From: Gonium pectorale
Taxonomy: Eukaryota > Chlorophyta > Chlorophyceae > Chlamydomonadales > Volvocaceae
Assembly (NCBI GenBank): GCA_001584585.1
Contig: LSYV01000284.1
Location: forward strand, 15,135 to 25,350
DNA: 10,216 nt
Reading direction: 5' to 3'
Numbering within the stretch: the stretch's first letter is position 1; every line of letters starts with the position of its first letter. A model generated the notes under the pieces. That model did not search any database and was not told where the DNA came from. It saw nothing but the letters and a program-made list of their open reading frames with translations. The translations under genes were made by a program, and so were the position numbers. This document shows, piece after piece, positions 7,242 to 10,216 of this stretch.

Positions 7242-7319
7242 GCCGCGGAGTCGGACGGGCTGAGCGAAGCGGAGCTGATGCTCAAGGGGCAGATCCGTGA
7301 CCCCAGTATCCCCGGCCTG
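7242..7319 (+). CDS. Candidate plus-strand exon, acidic, unrecognised
   Basis: The acceptor is GAGACCTGCAG. It encodes 26 codons, AAESDGLSEAELMLKGQIRD then PSIPGL, with strong G/C third positions, and reads as an amphipathic charged helix. The donor may be GTACCT at 7320 or the better GTATGT-like sites near 7350. Placed after the block at 6295-6360 it would read smoothly (RRRQ-AAESDG), which suggests one gene, but the donor of that exon is unresolved. Confidence 0.5.
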
Positions 7320-8796
7320 GTACCTGGACCGTGTGCGCCACGCGGGGGTGTATGTATGTCACGGTTTGATATCGCGCAGTTGTAGGCTCGGTGGTCCTGC
7401 CGCTGGTGGGTTTGCCCGACATACAGGTTACGGCTGTGGGACGACCAGCGGCTCGTGCGTCGTACCCGGCTGCCCAAGGTTCGTTGATGTATGTGTCGCG
7501 CCCAAACGTATGCCGGCAGGACGAGTCGGGGCTTCTGGCAGGGCAGCTTGCAGGCCGCCGATTCGGCGGGTCGGGGCCTGGGAACAAACAGCAGAGGGGC
7601 CACATCCGCAGCTTTGTAGTGCTCGATCGCCCATCCACTCGTTGGGTCGAGTACTGTTCCCCCATAGGCCGCTGCGATGCATGGTGGTTTAACGGGCGTT
7701 GCCGGGCGCAGCGAGCAGCGGGCGGTGGTCAAGCAATCGAGTGTGAGGATGGCATGTCCGTCTCGTCGGCTGGCGACGCAGCACGAGGTGTCCGTCCCGC
7801 GTCGGTGTGTTATAGAGGACAGACGCGGTGTGTGTGGCCTGACTGCTGTTAGCCGGGGTTGACGTTAGCACGGTTCCTTGATTAGCGATGCTTGTAATGA
7901 GCATAGTCTCCGTTGTAGGCGCGCTCAGGGTTCGACTTCCGTACAATCCCCTTACGCACACGCGCACGGTGACGCCGTCCGCTGGTGGCGACGACACATA
8001 CATACAGCGCGCTCAAAGGTTAGGGCTGCACCCTGGCACTTCCTGCCAAGACAAGGGCTGCACCTACCCATATGGACAAGATAGATAGGTAGATAACGCC
8101 ACGCGAGGATGGGCCCTGACAGAGCCCCAGGGAAGGGCAGTTGCCCGGGCGCTGTGTGCCTCACGGGGGAATACAAGGGGCATCGCCTCAAGCCCCGCCA
8201 CTAGGAGTGTACGGCCCGGCCTGCTGCAAAGCCCCTGGCAGGGCCCACCACGCACGGTTGGCCTCAGTGAGTGCCCTTGCCTGCCACACGACACGTCTCA
8301 GAAGGGCCGCCCAAAGCCGCGGGGGGGGGGGCGTACACGGGCGGACGCCGCGCGCACTGAATGCCAACCCCTTGGGGGGCTGACGGCCCGATCTGCCGTG
8401 GCCTGCACTGGGTTTGGTGGGGTCCCCCGTGACCAGGGGAGCCGGGTGTCAGTTTGTGTACGGTGTGTGCGTCGTGTGTATGTGTGGAGTTTCCAGCAGG
8501 GTGTACATTTTACACCTGTACATCGTTTTTGTGTTCATGCTACTAGAGTCAACGACGCGCAGCGACAGTCACACCAGACACACAGACACAAGCTACACAC
8601 CCGAGATAGCTTCCATCGTAGTCTAGCTCGAGCTAGTCAGCCTGCAGAGGTTGGCTGTCAAACGCTGCCCAACTGGGCGTTGTCTGGCCGCTGAGCGCTG
8701 AACGAAGCCAAGGGACGACGCTCCTGGGAATGGCTAGGCTGCAACACACGAGTCTAGACGACTTAGCCTCGCTCGGAAGCTGGGCACGCACGGCAG
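7320..8796 (+). other. Presumed intronic region with weak candidate exons
   Basis: Long open frames overlap on both strands (7058-7732 minus, 7391-7852 plus) without a decisive signal. A small plus open frame at 7888-8088 begins MLVMSIVSVVGALRV and could be a short membrane-anchored peptide by chance. The segment 8141-8266 is a phase-0 candidate exon with a consensus TCA|GTGAGT donor (LGVYGPACCKAPGRAHH), but its phase does not fit the next exon. A GGGT microsatellite lies just upstream at 7138-7153 and a G tract near 8321-8330. Confidence 0.35.
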
Positions 8797-8887
8797 CTGT
8801 GGGGAGCTGACGGCGGGCGGCACCCCCGCCGCGCGCTGGGCGCCGTGGGCGTTGCCGGCTGTGGTGGACGTCGCCGCCCGACAGCAG
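8797..8887 (+). CDS. Candidate plus-strand exon, unrecognised
   Basis: The acceptor is GCACGGCAG and the donor CAG|GTCAGC. One base plus 30 codons reads CGELTAGGTPAARWAPWALP then AVVDVAARQQ, with almost every third position G or C. It ends in phase 0 and so joins directly to the 10151-10189 exon, giving VAARQQ-EISEEELQK. No known family recognised. The overlapping minus-strand open frame (8633-9046) lacks comparable bias. Confidence 0.55.
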
Positions 8888-10150
8888 GTCAGCCCCGGCT
8901 AGGGCGGGGGAACACCGCCGCTTCAGGTTGCGTGAGACCGCGTGAGTGCGTGGGGATGGGCATAGGGCGTGACGGACGAAGTGCACCGCTCTCTCGTTTC
9001 CTCCTATGCCCCCGCCTCGCTCCCTGTGCCCCTGCTGTCCTGACACGCAGCCGCGCCCCCCTCCCCCTCCCGTGTCGCGCTCTGCTTCCCTTGCCTTTCC
9101 ACCCTAGACTCCCGCAGCAACGCCCTCTTCCTCCCTGCCCAAGTCCCTCGGACTCCCTGCGACCGTGCGCTTACAATACCGGGTTATGGGTTCTAGGCCC
9201 CACGCCCGCTCCACTTTGCCGCAGCCGCGCCTGGTCCCCCTGCTTTCATTGGCCTGGATTCCGCGTAGCGAGGTCCCCGCTGACCAATTTTTGGGCGGAG
9301 CCCCCGCCGCGAAGCGGCATTGGGGGGGCGACGCCCCCTGGGATTGGTGGTGGTCTGCGTCCGTCCGTCCGTGCGTCCGTGCTACGTCCGTGGGTTCGGA
9401 CCAAACTGCATCCCAGCAGGCTTAACCAAGCATACCAGCATCAACCTCTAATCATTCCCTATACGTTTCTAGAATACGGTGGCCGTTCGTTGCGTTTTGG
9501 CGATGGTCAACGCCCCTGTTTGCTTGCTTGCTGGTCACCATTGGAAGCTGTCGCCGGCTGTCGCGCCCAATTCAAGCGGTAGATAGCTCGAGCAGTATCG
9601 TGAGATATGTGGACCACATAGCTGGGCTCCTGGTCGCATAACTTGCATGTTGGTGCTCCCAGGCGGCAGACGTAGCCCCGCCCACGCACTCCCGCGTGCC
9701 TTCACCCACACCGTCACCCCCCCCACCCCCGCGCCCAGCCAGGCCGTGCGCGCACCCCGTCGCGGCATGACTCAGGCAGAGCGCATGCCACCACAGGCCG
9801 TTGCTGTTCCCCCTCCCCCCCAACAAACCTGCCGTAAGCGCCATTGTACGGCATCGTCCGTACTTTGCATGTGAGCGAGGCAACACTTACCATACTTACT
9901 TCGTCTAAGCATCATTCATCCACCAACGCTTATACGGCATGTCGTACATATGACCTCTCTCCCTACGTACGTACGTCTATCGCAGGTGAGCCCTCCGTTA
10001 GCCGCCTTCAGCCCACACCCAACCACACTGCAGTTCCGCCGTCCCTTTCTGAGCTCCCTCTCCTTTTCTGCATTCCGGCTGGTATCTTGTGTTTTTGACC
10101 TTCAACCCCCCCCCCCCCGCCTTGCGCCCCCCCCCCCACCCCGGCTTCAG
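8888..10150 (+). other. Presumed intron of the plus-strand gene
   Basis: About 1.26 kb, strongly pyrimidine-rich on the plus strand from about 8990 to 9170. It contains the right copy of the dispersed repeat, an ACGT tandem near 9966-9977 and a long C tract (about 10107-10138) ending in the GGCTTCAG acceptor. The 245-codon open frame at 8845-9582 is low-complexity Pro/Leu/Arg and crosses the repeat, so it is not taken as coding. Confidence 0.5.
9291..9662 (+). repeat. Dispersed repeat, right copy, with three GC-rich hairpins
   Basis: Same element and orientation as 756-1055, with an extra internal segment. The core has three successive hairpins: GGGC/GCCC at 9293-9303, GCCGC-GAA-GCGGC at 9306-9318, and GGGGGC-GAC-GCCCCC at 9324-9338. 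A CCGT/GTCC-rich stretch follows. GC-rich palindromic repeats of this look are well known from organelle DNA of Chlamydomonadales, including Volvox and Haematococcus, so organelle-nucleus sharing is a possibility but is only inference. Confidence 0.8.
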
Positions 10151-10189
10151 GAGATTTCCGAAGAGGAGCTGCAGAAGATGATGGAGGAC
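10151..10189 (+). CDS. Small candidate plus-strand exon, acidic
   Basis: A C-rich tract and GGCTTCAG acceptor precede 13 codons, EISEEELQKMMED, followed by a good GTGAGC donor. It is phase 0 at both ends and continues the 8797-8887 exon. The charged helix-like character fits the other blocks of this gene. The gene continues beyond the window. Confidence 0.55.
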
Positions 10190-10216
10190 GTGAGCAGAGG
10201 GGAGGGAGGGGGGTGG

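Noticed and set aside
7058..7732. Minus-strand open frame of 224 codons
   Set aside because: It contains a few protein-like stretches but overlaps the better plus-strand block at 7242-7319 and competing plus frames, and no splice model connects it.
8845..9582. Longest plus-strand open frame (245 codons)
   Set aside because: Low-complexity Pro/Leu/Arg/Ser product from pyrimidine-rich DNA that runs through the dispersed repeat, with no domain and no codon bias in that frame. Only 8797-8887, in another frame, looks coding.

Overview
The window looks like nuclear DNA of a green alga, most likely a chlorophycean (Chlamydomonadales/volvocine-type). The signs are many short exons with GT-AG introns, third codon positions rich in G/C, C-rich tracts before acceptors, GC-rich hairpin repeats and abundant short tandem repeats. 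No bacterial-style gene, rRNA, tRNA or CRISPR array was found. The assignment rests on style and on one protein family, not on a database match.

Minus strand, 6311 to 1: one gene can be assembled by hand from 11 exons (6291-6311, 6095-6195, 5100-5246, 4817-4940, 4249-4572, 3798-3953, 3100-3399, 2749-2883, 2013-2131, 1738-1833, 1-630). All ten junctions keep phase and the joined frame has no stop: about 717 residues before it runs off the window. It reads as a possible signal peptide, a long cysteine-rich ectodomain with N-glycosylation sequons, GCC2/GCC3-type modules (CPAGYYCP, CPAGYFC) and one transmembrane helix. This is the architecture of the ectodomain of plant and green algal ABCG (WBC) half-transporters with an N-terminal GCC domain. 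No ATP-binding cassette follows the helix here. Instead the last exon continues in frame into about 140 residues resembling the C-terminal restriction-like endonuclease of a non-LTR retroelement (HILGGC, RHN, RPD, VHIVE). This in-frame join is the most notable thing in the window.

Plus strand, about 6295 to the right edge: a second gene of unknown family is suggested by short exon-like blocks with strong third-position bias, the best at 7242-7319, 8797-8887 and 10151-10189, with a possible start at 6295. It is head-to-head with the minus gene, and the two proposed first exons overlap antisense. Just after the proposed plus start lie a 9-bp tandem repeat and a perfect 32-bp palindrome, both built from splice-donor-like GTAAG words.

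A dispersed repeat of about 300-370 bp occurs twice in the same orientation (756-1055 and 9291-9662), each copy inside an inferred intron. Each begins with a cluster of GC-rich hairpins, better preserved in the right-hand copy. The remaining long gaps appear to be introns with C tracts and microsatellites. How the two genes might work together cannot be said from the sequence; only their head-to-head layout suggests a shared promoter region.
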